A model generated the notes under the pieces. The model was not told where the DNA came from, did not search any database, and worked only from the letters and a program-made list of their open reading frames with translations. DNA of 64,000 nucleotides from Caecitellus pseudoparvulus (Eukaryota > Bigyra: Bicosoecida), in NCBI GenBank assembly GCA_965644315.1, contig CBFFRQ010000062.1:62001-126000 (forward strand), read 5' to 3'. Shown piece after piece: positions 19,965 to 32,500 of the stretch; within the stretch, counting starts at the first letter, position 1, and every line of letters begins with the position of its first letter. A program made the translations under genes and the position numbers.

Positions 19965-21131
19965 TCACTCCTCGTCCTCGTCACTGTCCTCGTCGTCCAG
20001 GCCCACCCAGGCCATGAACGCAAACAGGAACTCCTTGAACGTGACGCTGCCGTCGTGGTCCCAGTCCAGCTCGTTGTACCGCTCCTCCGTCAAGAAGCTA
20101 AGGGCCTCTCCCGAGTGGCCGTGGGGGGACACGCCCTTGGCACCCGACTGCGCCGACAGGGCTGCCATGCTGGACGCCAGCTCCTCCTTCTTGATCATGC
20201 CCGTGTGCTTGGGGTCGAAGTAGAAGAACGCCTCCAGCACCAGGGTGAAGCTGTACGCGATGGCGGCGCCCTCGCTGCCCAGCAGTTGCCCCTCAGACAT
20301 GGAAGACTGTGCAGCGCGGCGCCAGGGTGAGTGGGTGTGGGTGAGTTCGGGCCCGCACAGGCAGCGGCGGCGCACGCACCATCTTTTGCACCTTGGAGCG
20401 GGAGATGGTCTGGCTGCGGCGGCTGCGCGCGGCAGGCTGCTCCGTGTCCACCTCCACGTCCTCCCCAGCGTCCATGGCGGCTTGCTTTGCGTTGGCCTCC
20501 TTCACTGCGGCGCCAGCGTCAGAGCGGGCCACTGGCATGGCATCCAGGATGGGGATCTGCCCCAGCAGGTAGCCCAGGGCAAGGGACACGACGAACTCCC
20601 GGAACGTCAGCTGCTTGTTGTCGTAAAAGTCAGCGTTCTGCGCGCAAGGGCCGTGGGCGGCGCGTGAGCAGTGGAAATGCTGAGTGCAGCTTCACCACGC
20701 CACTGCCCTTGGGCTCACGCACTGCGAAGACTTCCTCGACGTCCACGCTGGCGGCAGACGTGCCAAACTTCGCCATGGCGTTGGCCAGCTCATCATACTC
20801 GATGGTGCCGCTTTTGTCCTGCGCAACGTCACGTGCAGGTGTGGGGGGTGACCGCTTCCTGCCGCTGCATGCTCGCCAGCAGGCAAGAACTCCTCACAGC
20901 GTCAAACTCGTCGAAGACCCGCTTGATGCTGCGCATGGTCTTGCGGATGAAGGGAAACTTCAGCAGAATGCGGTTGAATGAGTGCACTTTTGTGCTGGAC
21001 GCCTCAGCCTCCGCTTCCTTCGCCTTGATCAGCTCAGCAATCTTGAGGTCCAGCGATGTCGCTCCAGAGGCGCCGTCAGCTGGACCCGCCTCGCTGGCCG
21101 CTGGCGCGGGACCGGGAGCATCTGCCGCCAT
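19965..21131 (-). CDS. Four-EF-hand calcium sensor, plant CML21/CML22-like
   Basis: A cytosolic calcium-sensor type protein of 309 residues from exons 21131-20898, 20818-20723, 20637-20380 and 20306-19965, all in phase 0. The N-terminal helix reads SFNRILLKFPFIRKTMRS. EF1 is canonical (loop 77-88, DADKSGTIEYDE). EF2 (113-124, DFYDNKQLTFRE) and EF3 (227-238, DPKHTGMIKKEE) are less regular. EF4 (277-288, DWDHDGSVTFKE) is canonical and followed by FLFAFMAWVGLDDED. The order, the segment between EF2 and EF3 and the acidic C-terminus match the plant CML21/22 group, which is the main evidence for a green-lineage host. EF1 is created only by splicing across the first intron, supporting that junction. 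The binding partner is unknown. Confidence 0.87.
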
Positions 21132-21538
21132 GTCTGAAGCCTCGGTAGACGCGTGGACAGGGCGCCTGTGCAGGGAAGGACAGCGCAACGTGCGTCTACG
21201 TGAAGCGCTGCACAGCAACTTGCCAGCGGCAGTGCACAAGCTGGCCGGTGCCAACGCACGGGAAGCGACGCCGGAGAAGCTTCACGTGGAATGGTAACTG
21301 GAATTTCGGGGGCAGGCGAAGCGTGATCCAAGCGTAGAAGTTTGGGAGAGTTCCTCTGGTGCTGTGCTGGAGGAGGGGGATGAGATGGCGAGTGCTGCCC
21401 AAGGGAGTAATTACTGCCTCCAATTCCCAGACAACAAAGACCGCTGCAGGTGCCTGGACTTGAGATGAGAAAGGCACCATAGTTTTCCCCCTCTTTCGCC
21501 CAGTTTCTCGCTTCTAACCGCGTAACTGGACACTCACG
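21132..21538. other. Divergent intergenic region EF-hand / THUMP genes
   Basis: This 407-bp region separates two divergent start codons and presumably holds both promoters. No other element is recognised. Confidence 0.4.
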
Positions 21539-22679
21539 ATGGCAGAAACAGGCGGCCCAACTGGAGGTGTGAAACGCCCCCGAAACGCAGACGTGAGTGG
21601 CCGTTCTGCCTGCCGGGGGCCGCCCTGTCACGCAAAAACCCCTCTTTGCTTGTGTTTTGACGTCACAGATTTCCATGGCTGACTCCGAGGCTGGCAGTGA
21701 GCAACGAAAACGCGTTCGGGGCGGCGGGCGAGCGCCACTGCGCCCAGCCGATGCGCGTGGTGTGCCGGTGGTCCTCGTGTCCACATACAAGGGCAAGGAG
21801 CGGCTGGCTTCGCGGGAGGCCATGGGCATGTTGGCAGCAGTGGCCAAGGACGTGTACGCGAGCCCGCCAGCTGCTGCCGCGGACAGTGAGGAGGACGACT
21901 TGCTGGGCGATCTGGCAGCGGAGGCAGCAGCCCTGCGTGGCGGGCCAGGCGCAGAGGTGCCCTGGTTCCGCCCCGTCGCCGTGAAGAACCTGTGCATGGC
22001 CATGGTGGCTGTGAACCCCGCCCACCCACGTGCAGCAGATGTAGACATCAACACCCTCAGCCGCCGCCTCATGGCCAACTGGGCGGAGCAGGGCCACGGC
22101 GAGGGGCGCTTCGTGGCACGCCTGTTCCCTCTGCAGCACACGTGTTTCCCAGATGTACCGTCTGTTGCCGGTGTGACAAAAACGGCCTTCTCGGCGTTTG
22201 TGACTCGCGCGCTGGCCAGTGGCGCGCTGAAGGCGGGCGGCGTCGTGAAACTCAGCATTGTGATCAAAGCCCGCAGCGTGCCGAGAGGAGTGAAGCCACC
22301 CCCCACACTGCCTGCAGCCACCGATAGCGAGGCGGAGGGCGCAGGTGAAGCGAAGTCTGCGCCTGACGCATCGCAAGCAGCCGCTGCCGCGCCGCAAGAC
22401 CGAGTGCAGTACCTGCACCACGGCACAGGCATGCCCGTGCTGACAGAAATCGTGAAGAGCACACTAGCAGAGGCAGGGCTTACGGCCCACATGGTGTACA
22501 AAGGCGCTGACGTGCTGGTGGAGGTGCATGCGCTGCAGAGTGTGGCAGGCGTGTCTGTGCACACCGCGGCGGAGTTTGCTGCGGCGCAAGGCTTCAACTT
22601 GCAGAAGGCCAAGGCAGCTCTCGCGGGGGCAGCAAGTGGTGGGGCGCAGGAGGTGTCCACGGCAGCTGCAAAGGCGTGA
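21539..22679 (+). CDS. TAN1: THUMPD1/Tan1-like tRNA acetylation adaptor
   Basis: Tan1/THUMPD1 binds tRNA-Ser and tRNA-Leu through its THUMP domain and guides the NAT10/Kre33 acetyltransferase to make ac4C at position 12. Exons 21539-21592 and 21669-22679 join in phase 0 to 354 residues. The start is MAETGGPTGGVKRPRNAD, then a basic linker and GVPVVLVSTYKGKERLASRE. The THUMP part includes FPLQHTCFPDV, VVKLSIVIKARS, VLTEIVKSTLAEAGLTAHMV and DVLVEVHALQSVAGVSV, then FNLQKAKAAL. An Ala/Glu-rich insert separates the last two parts. Homology is good but distant, so a different THUMP adaptor is possible. Confidence 0.82.
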
Positions 22680-22849
22680 AATCGACCCAGGCTCGCTTGC
22701 ACAGGCTGTCGTGTTGCGTGCACGCACGCTCGTAGGTTGCCACGCAGCCCAGGCGCCAACGCAGCGTTGCATTTCTGCGTCGAACCACAAACAGCCTCCG
22801 TGGCCACTGTCCGCGCGTGTGACATCTATTCCTGCGGGTTGATTGCAGC

Positions 22850-22857
22850 AATGCATT
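22850..22857. terminator. AATGCATT palindrome, candidate shared 3'-end signal
   Basis: The palindrome lies between the convergent stop codons at 22679 (+) and 22891 (-), 34 nt from the minus-strand stop and 171 nt from the plus-strand stop. Confidence 0.5.
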
Positions 22858-22890
22858 GAGCAGCAGTGGTGTGAGGATGGAAAAGCACGC

Positions 22891-24211
22891 TTAGAAGGTC
22901 ATGCGCTTGCCGGAGAAGTCAGCGATGCCCTCCTTCTTGACGGGGCGGCCGCCGAAGCCGCCGCGGCCACCGCCACGCCCGCCACCACGCCCACCGCGGC
23001 CACCACGCCCGCCACGGCCACCACCACGGCCGCCACCACGGCCACCACCACGGCCACCACCGCGCCCGCCGAAGCCGCCATCTTGGCGAGGGGCACGGGG
23101 AGCAGCGAAGTCCACTCGCACAGGGCGGCCCATGATCTCCGTGCCAGCCATGGCGACGGCAGCCTTGCCGCCCTCCACCGTCTCGAACTCCACGTGGCCG
23201 AAGCCGCGGAAGTCACCCGTGTCGCGGTCCGTGGCGAAACGCACGTGCGTGATCGTGCCGCACTCGGCAAAGGCGCTGTAGATGGTGTCCTCGTCAATGT
23301 TCCAGGACAGGTTCCCGATGAACACGGTGTTGTTGGGCTCCTTGTTGTCGCCACGGTAGCTGCCAGGTGCGCCCCGGCCGCCAGCTGGCTTGCCCTGGAA
23401 CGGCTTCACGCCCAGCCAGCGAGAGCCCATGGTGTAGCCGTCGTACTCCAGCGCCTTGTTGTAGGCGGCCTCAGTGGTGAAGGTGATGATGGCAGTGCCC
23501 TTGGAGCGGCCGCTGTCCTCCCACTTGGGCATGTTGAAGTCCTTGATGGCGCCGCACTGCTCGAAGAGCCCCTTGAGCTCCTCGTCCGTCGTCTCGTACG
23601 GCGCGCCCTGCACGAAAATGGTGAAGTTGCCCTCCTCCTCGGCACCGCCAGCAGCTGCCGCGGCAGGGGCAGAGGAGCCCTTCTCGGCCAGCTTGGCGTC
23701 CTCCTCCTCCTCCTCCTCCTCGTCGTCGCTGCTGCTGCTGCTGCTGCTGTCGGAAGACTCGCCACCGCTGCCGCTGCCGCTGCCGCTGCCGCTGCCGCTG
23801 CTGCTGTCGCTGCTGCCAGACGCGGCGCCAGCAGGCTGAGCCGCAGCTGCAGCTGCAGTGGCCTTGTCGTCGCTGTCAGAGTCGGAGTCGGAGTCGGAGT
23901 CGGAGTCGGACTCAGAGCTGCTGCTGCTGCTCTCCTTGGCGGCAGGGGCAGGTGCAGGTGCAGCCTCGTCGGAGCTTGAGCCAGAGTCAGAGGAAGAGTC
24001 CGAAGAGGAAGAGTCAGAATCGCTGCTGGAGTCGCTGGAAGACTTGGCAGCCAGCTCCTCCTCACGCAGGGTAGCCTGTGGGTGGCGGGGCGAGACGTGG
24101 CAAAGTGAAGTGAACGGCGTGTTCCCAGTGCTGCAGTGCAAGCAGGGCGCCTGCCGGCGCCCCCCGCCCGCCTTCCAACGCATCGCGTGCTCAACTTACG
24201 AGTGAAGGCAT
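22891..24211 (-). CDS. Nucleolin-like protein: acidic/Ser N-terminus, two RRMs, RGG tail
   Basis: A nucleolar RNA-binding protein likely involved in pre-rRNA processing and rDNA chromatin. A 12-nt first exon (24211-24200, MPSL) joins 24075-22891 across a 124-bp intron with a textbook GTAAGT donor, giving 398 residues. Residues about 5-150 are runs of Ser/Asp/Glu. RRM1 has RNP motifs IFVQGA and KGTAIITF; RRM2 has VFIGNLSW and RGFGHVEF. A long RGG/GRGG tail follows, then a basic C-terminus GKRMTF. This order is that of plant and yeast nucleolin/Nsr1-type proteins. It converges with the THUMP gene. The Ser/Asp part is coded by near-perfect triplet repeats, so its length may vary between strains. 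Confidence 0.9.
22955..23080 (-). repeat. RGG-coding low-complexity repeat
   Basis: A run of CCACCACGG-like units encodes the Gly/Arg tail of the nucleolin-like protein. Confidence 0.7.
23700..23925 (-). repeat. Acidic/serine triplet and hexanucleotide repeats
   Basis: CTC/CTG triplet runs and GGAGTC hexamers encode poly-Glu, poly-Ser and Ser-Asp stretches of the nucleolin-like protein. Confidence 0.7.
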
Positions 24212-24393
24212 GGTTGGAACTAGTTGTGCGTCGTGTGGCACGTTGGTGCACTGCAGGGAGTGACTGGGTGGTGAGCGGCAAAGAGGCTCAAATTCCGCAG
24301 TGTGTCTGGCGCGGGAAAAAAGTGCCTCGAGCCGTGAATTGCTGCGAGCGCAGGGGGCCCCGCAGGGGCACGCCAAGCCCCCCGGCACGCCCC

Positions 24394-26371
24394 TCACTGC
24401 CCAGGCTTGCGCAGCTTGTTGGCTTCAGGCTGCAGCATGTCCTCAATGACTGCATCCACCATGTCTTGCAGCTCTCTGTGGAAGCGGAGCGGGGTGGGCA
24501 GGGTGGAGTTTCAGCGCAGTTTCGGACTCCGCGCAGTCTGCAGAAAACGCACGCTGTGGCTGCCTGCGGCGTGCCAGCCGCCATTTCGGCATAGTACTTC
24601 AACTTGGGCTCTGTTCCAGAAGTGCGCAGGGTGATGACGGCGCCATTCTCAAAGGTGTACGTGAGCATGTGCGTGGAGGCGCTGGTGGGCAGCGTGGGCT
24701 TGCCGTCTGGCTGGGATGTGTCCACGCCCGCGCCATGCAGGTCCCGGATGGAGGCCACCTTCCACTGCCGCAGGGCGTCTTGGTACTTGCCGCCGTTGAT
24801 GAGGCGCTCGAAGATGCCTGGCACAGTGCCGGCGTCGGTGATGAAGAGGTAGCCGTTGTTCGTGACGAAGTACCCGTACTCCTCGTACAGCGCCGTCATC
24901 TGGTCAGCCACGCGCTTGCCCTGCGCCGCCAATGTGCCAGCCATCTGCCTGAACACGGCTGCTGCCGCGACACCATCCTGCGGAGCACGAGATCGAGTTG
25001 AGTGACCTGTGGGAGAGAGAGGCATGGACTGAGCACGGTACGCACCTTATCCAGCACTGTGTCCCCCAGGCAGAAGCCAATGGCTTCTTCAAACGAGAAC
25101 AGCACCGTCTTGCCCTCTGCCTGCAGCGCCGCGGCGCGGTTGCCCATCCATTTGAACCCTGTCAGGGTCTCCTCGAAGTGGAAGCCGTTGGCCCGTGCCA
25201 TGGCGCCAATCATCTTGCTGCTGACCGTGCTGGCCAGCATGTAGCACTGGTCAGGGGGGGGGCAGTCCTCCCCCCGCTGGCTCCACGTCCACCACGCCAG
25301 CAGGGCCGCGATCTCGTTCCCCGTGAACACGCGCCAGTTGCCATCCTCCCCCGCCTCCGCCACAGCCAGGCGATCCGCGTCAGGGTCGTTGGCCAGGATG
25401 AGGCGGCTGCCGCCAGCCTCTGCAGCGGCCATGGCCAGAGCAAGGGCCCCTGCACCCTCCTCGGGGTTGGGGAACTCCACCGTTGGGAAGGTGGGGTCCG
25501 GCTGCACCTGCTCCAGCACGGGCAGAGGGGGCGGCAGTCCGAACGACTCAAACGCCGCCTGCACGAAGGGGTACCCCACCCCATGCATGGCGGTGTAGGT
25601 GACAGGCAGCTTGGTGGCGTCAGGCGCCAGCTGCCGCTTCTGGGAGGCGGTGACTGCGGCAATGTACGCGCTGATGTCCTCGTCGCCAGCCAGGGTCACC
25701 TGCGGCAGGGCCACGACACTGTCCCATGTGACGTCACGCAGTTCGGCCGGGGCCGTCCAGGGCTGCAGGTTGCTGGTGATGGCTGCCGCGATGCCCTTGT
25801 CGTGGGGCGGGATGATCTGGGCGCCGTTGCCCCAGTACACCTTGTACCCATTGTCCGCCTTGGGGTTGTGGCTGGCCGTGACCATCACCCCCGCTGCCGC
25901 CTTGCGTGCCAGAATGGCAAAGGGCACCAGGGGTGTTGCCACCAGCTGCTCGAAGAGCACCACGGACATGCCCTTGGAGGCCGCCACATGTGCCGTCAAC
26001 GCTGCGAACCTCTTGGAGTTCAGGCTGCCGGCGGCACGGTGGTCCCACCCCAGCACAAGGCCACGGGCATTGGCAGTGGCCTCCCCCAGCTGCTCCTGCA
26101 GGTAGGCTACCAGGCCCTGTGCCGCCTGCACCACAATGAGGTCATTCATGCAGGCTGTGCCAGCTGCCATGCGCCCACGCAGGCCGGCCGTGCCAAAGGC
26201 AATGCGCGAGCCAAAGGCAGCCTGCAGCTGTGCAGCGCCTTCTTCCGAGGATGCTGCTTCAAGCATGGCCCGTGTCGCCTGCTGTGTCTCCGCGTTGGGG
26301 TCCCACTCCAGCCACTGTTTGGCGGCGGATAGCAACTCTGGCGAAACGCCAGGGGAGGAAGAAGCGGCCAT
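24394..26371 (-). CDS. PGM2: Phosphoglucomutase/phosphopentomutase, PGM2 type
   Basis: An alpha-D-phosphohexomutase interconverting glucose or ribose 1- and 5/6-phosphates. Exons 26371-25046, 24977-24553 and 24475-24394 splice in phase to 610 residues, the size of the PGM2 branch (with N-terminal RIAFGTAGLRGRMAAGTACM) rather than plant PGM1. The phosphoserine is S167 in VTASHNPKADNGYKVYW. The metal loop is NDPDADRLAVAE (about 328-333). The sugar-binding segment is FEEAIGFCLGD, and the phosphate-binding loop is RTSGTEPKLKYY. The last exon encodes only 27 residues (ELQDMVDAVIEDM...). Both donors are GTGCGT. The substrate preference (glucose-1-P or ribose-1-P) cannot be read from sequence. Confidence 0.93.
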
Positions 26372-26563
26372 TTGTGGGGCGTGGGCAGAACGTGTGGCAC
26401 CCTGGACGGCAGTGCAAAGCGGAATACAACCCAGCGTGTGGGGGGGCCTTCGTCATATCTCGAAATTATGCGCGTGTGCGGGGCAGGATTGAATTTGCCG
26501 CCATTGGCGTGTTGCGCTGGGGCGAGGCAGAGCGCCCTGCGCTGCGAGCAGCCAGCCGCCCCA

Positions 26564-29500
26564 CTATGCCAGCATAAAAGACCCAGTGCTGAGGCCATGC
26601 TCGACGCTATCCAGCAGGCGCCGCCGCATGACTTCGTCAGAGGTGTACTGCGGCACTTTGAGCTGGAAGAAGCAGGAGTGCGACTCCACCAGGCTCTCAT
26701 CCCCCCGCATGGTGTTGTTGTTGGCGTCCTTGTAGAAGGGGTACAGGAGGAAGAACACCACCTTACCCTCCCGGGTGATCCAGCCCGCCTCACCACGTGG
26801 CAGCTTGCTGCGGCCCCACGCGTACCGCACCAGGCGCGAGCGCTCCCTGGGCGTCATGCCTTCAAACACCCGCCAGAAGCGCTTCACAACTGGGTGCTCC
26901 AGGCTGTACGGCGTGCCGTACTTAGTGTGCTTCATCAGCATGTCTTGGTCGATGTCCGACGGCCCACACACGAGGGTGTGCAGGTCGCTCCACCGACACA
27001 GCTGCACTGCACGTCCAGGCACGATGGAGAGGAGGCCGGAGCGGATGGCAGCCAGTGGCCGCTTCAGGGGCGCAAAGGCCTGCTGCATGGCCAGTGCCAT
27101 GTACTGCTTGGCGTTGGCGGGCGTGACGGGGGTGGTGGCGCCGCTGGGCAGCAACTCCTCCCCCACGCGCTCCCCGCCGCTGGCGCCTCCCCGCCGCCAG
27201 GGCGACCGGTACACAAACATCTGCGCCGCAAAGTGCGTGTCCCAGCCGGGGACCGCCTCGGCGCTGGCATCAGGTTGGCCCTCCACGCCCCGCAGCATGG
27301 CTGCCATGCGGCCCAGGCTGGCGTGCAGGGCAGGGTCCACGTGGCAGAGGTCAGAGAGGTCCAGCTCCTCGCCACAGAGGCTCTTCCAGACGAGGGGCGC
27401 CACGGTGAAGTCCAGCCAGGCGCGCGTGCGCCAGGACAGCCCCATGAGGATGCCCACGAACCTCCACATGGCCAGGGCCCGCACGATGGGCGTGGCGTCC
27501 TCCTCCGCCCCCGTGTGCTCCGCCGCCTCGGGCACCTCGCTGGGCGGGCGCATGAGCAGGGCCAGGTTGGGCACCCACACGTCATCGTCAGCTTCGGCGG
27601 CAGAGCCCACCACCGTGAAGAGGTTGATGTTGGACTGCGGTGCGGCGAAGAGGTCGTTCACGGCGCGCGTGATGCAGTCACGGTAGATGCCGCCCCAGTC
27701 GATGCCCGGCTCCCCCGCCAAGGCCACCTTGAACATGCGGTCCTTGCTGTCCAGGCTGGAGCGCAGGCGCGCCGCACGGTGGTGCCGCAGCTCCCGGAAC
27801 ATCTGCGCGAAGATGCAGGTGGAGTTCATGACGTCGGCGCGGCCCTCCTCCTTGCTGGCGGTGGCCAGCTCGTTGTCCAGGGTGATGGCCACACCAGAGT
27901 CCTCGTACGTGCTGGTGCGGTTGATGGCTGCGTTCAGCAGCTCCCCCTTGGTCTCGGCGAAGATGAGGTGGCTCACGGTGCGCAGCAGGGCGCCCGTGCT
28001 CCACGGGCCGGCCGAGCCAGACGTGTCCACCAGCTTCAAGCACCGGTTCACGAGGGTGTTCAGGATGATGAGCAGGGCTGCGCGCAGGCGCAGGGTGGCC
28101 GTGTCCAGCAGCGTCAGGGCGGGGTACGTCCGCTCATCCCCCGGCGCCAGCTGCAGGTTCCACACCTCCAGCTCCCGCAGGCGGATCTCCGTCTTGGAGG
28201 CCCGCATGCGCATCCACTCCACCAGCTCCACATCCACCTCCCCGATCAGGGACGCGAACTGCGGGTGGGAAGGGGACAGGCAAGTCCCTGCGGGGGTGCC
28301 GATGTGAGCCAGGCAGTGCGGCAGGCGGCCGCTGGCCGTCGGCTGCAGGGACAGCCCGTGCACGTTTGCGATGTGCCCGCCGGAGATCAGCACCATGGCG
28401 CGCTGGATGGACACGAGGCTGTTGGTGGTGAGCTGTAGGTTGGGGCGCCCTTGCACCCGCCGCCCGCCACCCCGTGCCGCGCCGCCGTCGTGCGCCAGCT
28501 CTGCCGCGCGCAGCACCCACAGGTCTGGGATGCGGGAGGCAGTGGCGAGGGACTTGAGGACTTCCCGGGCATACGCCATGGCTGTGAGGCCTGGCAGGCC
28601 CTCCAACGCGTACACCTGGGTGGAGGGGTCCTCCAGCATGCCCTGCGCGACGCCCATGGGCGGGAACCACTCGGCGTCGTCGCCGGCGAGGCTGGTGACG
28701 CCGCCGGAGAGCGTCGCGCGATCTGAGGTCGTGAGGCCCGCCTGCAGCAGCGGCGTCGGCGTCAGCGACGCGATGGGCGTGAAGGCGGACCACTTGTCGT
28801 CCAGCATGAAGGCGGCACCGATGCCGGTGCTGACCAGCTCGTTGGCTTGCAGCGCGGGCAGGGGCAGGAAGGCAGCAGCCATGCTGGAGGCCTTCTTGGT
28901 CACCTCCCCCACGACGCTGCCCAGGTGGGCCGTCACCCGCTCCATGGGCGGGCGCCGCTGCAGGTCGAAGTGCATGGGCACGGAGAACAGGCGGGTGAGG
29001 AGGCCGATGACGTGGGGCTTGTGGGGCGCTCGGGGGGTGGCGAGGTAGTTCAGCAGGATGTTCACGATGTCCCCATTGTGCACTGCCCCCCGGTCCAGCT
29101 GGGACCGCGGCAGCGCCACCTCCGCCAGCATCTCCAGCACCCAGCACCCCCACAGGAAGGACGGCGAGGAGGCCTGCTGCCCCACACCAGCCCAGGCAAT
29201 GTTGTTCACGGCGCGCACTGTGCAGCGGAAGCCCCAGTACTGGTCCCCCACCCGCCGGCGCCCCCGTGCCGCGCCACTGGAGCCCACCGTGTGCTTGTAG
29301 TACAGCACGCCGTCAGGCGTGTGCGCCAGGAAGGGCACAAAGGCGTAGTGGCCGCCCCGGAAGCGCGCCAGCACCTCCGTGTGTGCGGCGTCTGCGTAGA
29401 AGGTCAGGTTGGCCTCTGGCTCGGCGGGGTTGGTGCAGGTGTTGGGGTCGAACATGACCCACATGGCCCGCGCGCCGGGCAGGCACACGGCACCGGCGCT

Positions 29501-32500
29501 GTCCTCGTGGGCCGGGTGCGCGCTCTGCACGTCCTGCGTCGCGGCAGCCACTGCCTGGGCTTGGTGGGACATGATGCTGAGGTGCTTGTTCACCTCCCCC
29601 ACCAGGGCCACCAGGAGCGGGCCGCCGTCCACTGGCTCGCTCGCCAGCAAGCGCGTGACGGTGCTGGTCAGGACGGCGGTGGCGGCGCGGCCAGACGTGG
29701 CGTCGCCCCCCAACCCCTGCAGCCCCACGTCCCCTGCCGCGTCCGTGTCCACAGGCACCGCCACGCCCGCAGCAGCTTCGGAGGCGCCCAGCAGGCGCAG
29801 CAGGGACAGCAGGGACTGCGCGCCTCCCAGGTGGGCCAGGGTGATGCTGCTGCCGGCGTCACTGGCCAGCAGCGTCAGCAGCAGCCGGCGCGTGGCATCG
29901 CCGAGGCCATCCAGGGCCAGCCCCGCCAGGCAGGGCAGCCAGCCCAAGCCGTCCCCTGCGCCGCCCTGGCGCTGGAATGCCGCACAGTGCACGGCTGACA
30001 CGAGGGCGGACTGCATGGTGGCGCGGGTGGCGGGGGCACCCAGGGACGCCAGAGCACCGGACACCAACGCCTCGCTGGGTGCGGCGTCCATGCCCACCAC
30101 GGACAGGTCCGCGCCGTACCCGCCGACAGCCAAGTACACCCATGCCCGAGGGACGAGAATGGTGCCCTGCCCCGGCACGTCCACTGCCGCCATGTCCCGC
30201 CAGGAGCTGCGCCCTTCCCGCGCTGTGCCCAGCCCCAACTCACACGCTGCGTGCACGGCCTGCGTGGGGCCAGCTGTCGTCGCGGCCGCCTCCCACGCTG
30301 CCACAGCGGCGGCATGGCTGGCAGGGGCGGACAGGGTGCCCACCGTGCCGGCCGTGGCGTGGAGGGCGGCGGCGGCGATGCCTGCCGCGGCGCCAGGCGT
30401 GGCGTCTGGGCTGCTGCAGTGCAGCGTGGCTGGGCCGTGGGGGGGCGGCGGCACCACCACCACCACGGCCCCCGCCGGAGCCAGGCTCACCATGCCCGAC
30501 TGGGCCGCCGTGGCGCCGGCGCTGACAGTCATGGCCTGGGAGGCAGCTGCCACACTGCCCGTGCTGAGGGGGGCCGCCACGTCAAAGGCGGCGAGGGGCA
30601 GCAGCAGCGCCCCTGCTGTGGCGGCAGCCGAGGGACTCAGGGCGGGCTGCACGCCTTGCAGCTGCAACGCCGCCATGCGCGTGGCGGCGCTGGGCAGGTA
30701 CGTCTCCACTGAGGCGCCTTCGCCTGGCTGCTCCCTGGATGTGGGGGGGCCGCCCGCGCCCATGCGGGACCCTCGGGACGCGACGAAGTCCCGCCCCGTG
30801 ATGAGGGGGCGCCCCAGGTTGATGCCTTCCACGGCGCTGGACATGGGCGCCTCGGCATCTGGGCCGCTGCTGGCGCCAGCGGAGGGACGGGCGGGGTCCA
30901 CGGTGTGGCGCCTGGACAGGGCCGTGCCGGAGCCGGCGCCCGCGCCGGGCTCAGGCAGGTGCAAAGCGGCCAGTGCAGCGCGCAGTTGGGGCGACGCCCG
31001 GTCGTGCGTCTGCAGCCACAGCCAGGCGTGGGGCAGGCTGCTGCCCGTCACAGACAGCGCTGCCACGGCCTCGCTGACGCTGCGCCCTGTCGCCGGCGCA
31101 AGGACGTTGAAAGCGAGGGGCCACAGGGTGGCGCTGCCCGCCAGGGTGCTGCCTGTGGACGCGTCGCCTGGGGCTGCCACGACGTCCACGGCGGGCGCCG
31201 CCATGGCCACTTCTTCGGGCAGGGACAGGGTGATCCAGTGCGAGAGACGAGCCGCCACCTCGCCCCCCTTCACCAGGATGTCTGGCAGGGAGACGTGGGG
31301 CGCGCGCCCTTCGCTGCCCAGGCGCAGCGCCGAGGCTGCGCTGCTGGCAGGGGCGGGGATGGCAGGCTGCCCGCTGCCCACGGCTGCGTGCAGGACCACG
31401 GCAGCGGCCGTGGCCTGCGTCAAGCCAGCCAGCGGCGCCACGGCAGTGGTGGCGTGGCGAGGCGGCAGCACGCCGCCACTCTCCGTCGCCCGGCACCACA
31501 CCTCCAGCACAGCCGCGTGCAGGGAGGGGGAGCCGGCGGGCAGGAATCCCAGCCCGGCCGTGATGGTGTGGGGCGGGGCCTGGGCGAAGTGGGCCAGACA
31601 CGGCAGCAAGCCAGGTCGCTGGGCCAGCAGGCCGGCGGCAGCGGGGAAGGCACTGCAGCCCAGCAGCAGCACACTCCCCGCGCTGTTCGCCAGCAGCAGG
31701 CTCTGGGCCCGGGAAAGGGCGTCGGGGTGGGGTGCGCGTGCCTGGCTCAACGCCACCGCCAGAGCTGGCAGGGCGCTGTGCAGGAGGCTGTCTTGCGCCG
31801 TGTCCAGGGAGTGCCCCAGCGCCCAGGCGGGGGAGGTGCGGGGGACTGCTGCCAGGCGGTGGCGAGGCAGCCACACGGGTTCCCCACGCACTGGCACGGC
31901 GCCCCAGGAGGCGCCGGGGGGCGGCACGGGCGTCGTGTCACAGCTGTCGTCCTGCACAACTTGCGTGGCTGGGGAGAGGAAGCCTGCGAGGGGCTGGGAG
32001 CCGGCCTGGGAGACGACACCCGCCTCCCCCGTCGCGCCGGGCCCGAGCATGACCAGAGCGTGGGAGGAGGAGGGGGATGTGGCGATGATGGTGCCCTGTG
32101 CGCGGCGGGTGCGCCCACACTCCAAAGGCTCCGCGCCCAGCACGTGGGAAAGCGGGTCCCCCGCCTCGCCCCCCTCCAGTCCACCCTCTTCCCCCCCCGC
32201 CGCCCCCGCACCGCCGTTCACTGTGGAGGCTGGCGCTGTGATGACGAAGCGCAGGCCAGGCGCCAGGCCAGGCGTGCCGCCGCCCAGGACAGCCATGGCG
32301 CCCCCCGCCTCCTCTGCCGTGCCGTGGTTCAACGCCGCCAGCAGGCCCTCGCGCACAGCCGGCGCCCAGGCCGGGAAGGCCAGCAGCAGGCGCAGTACGT
32401 CACAGGCGATGGCTGACGCGGCGACGGCAGTGTTGGCAGTGCCCACTGCCGCCACAGCGTCGCCGCAGCCCGCCGGACTGTCCAGGGCAAGGGGCGTGCC

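Noticed and set aside
14189-24211. Ribosome-biogenesis gene cluster
   Set aside because: Several RNA/nucleolar genes occur in the window, but they are on both strands and interleaved with unrelated genes; chance is sufficient.
26372-28438. A 688-codon plus-strand open frame starting next to the PGM2 gene
   Set aside because: His/Gly/Val/Arg-rich antisense shadow of the HECT C-terminal domain; no splice or domain support.
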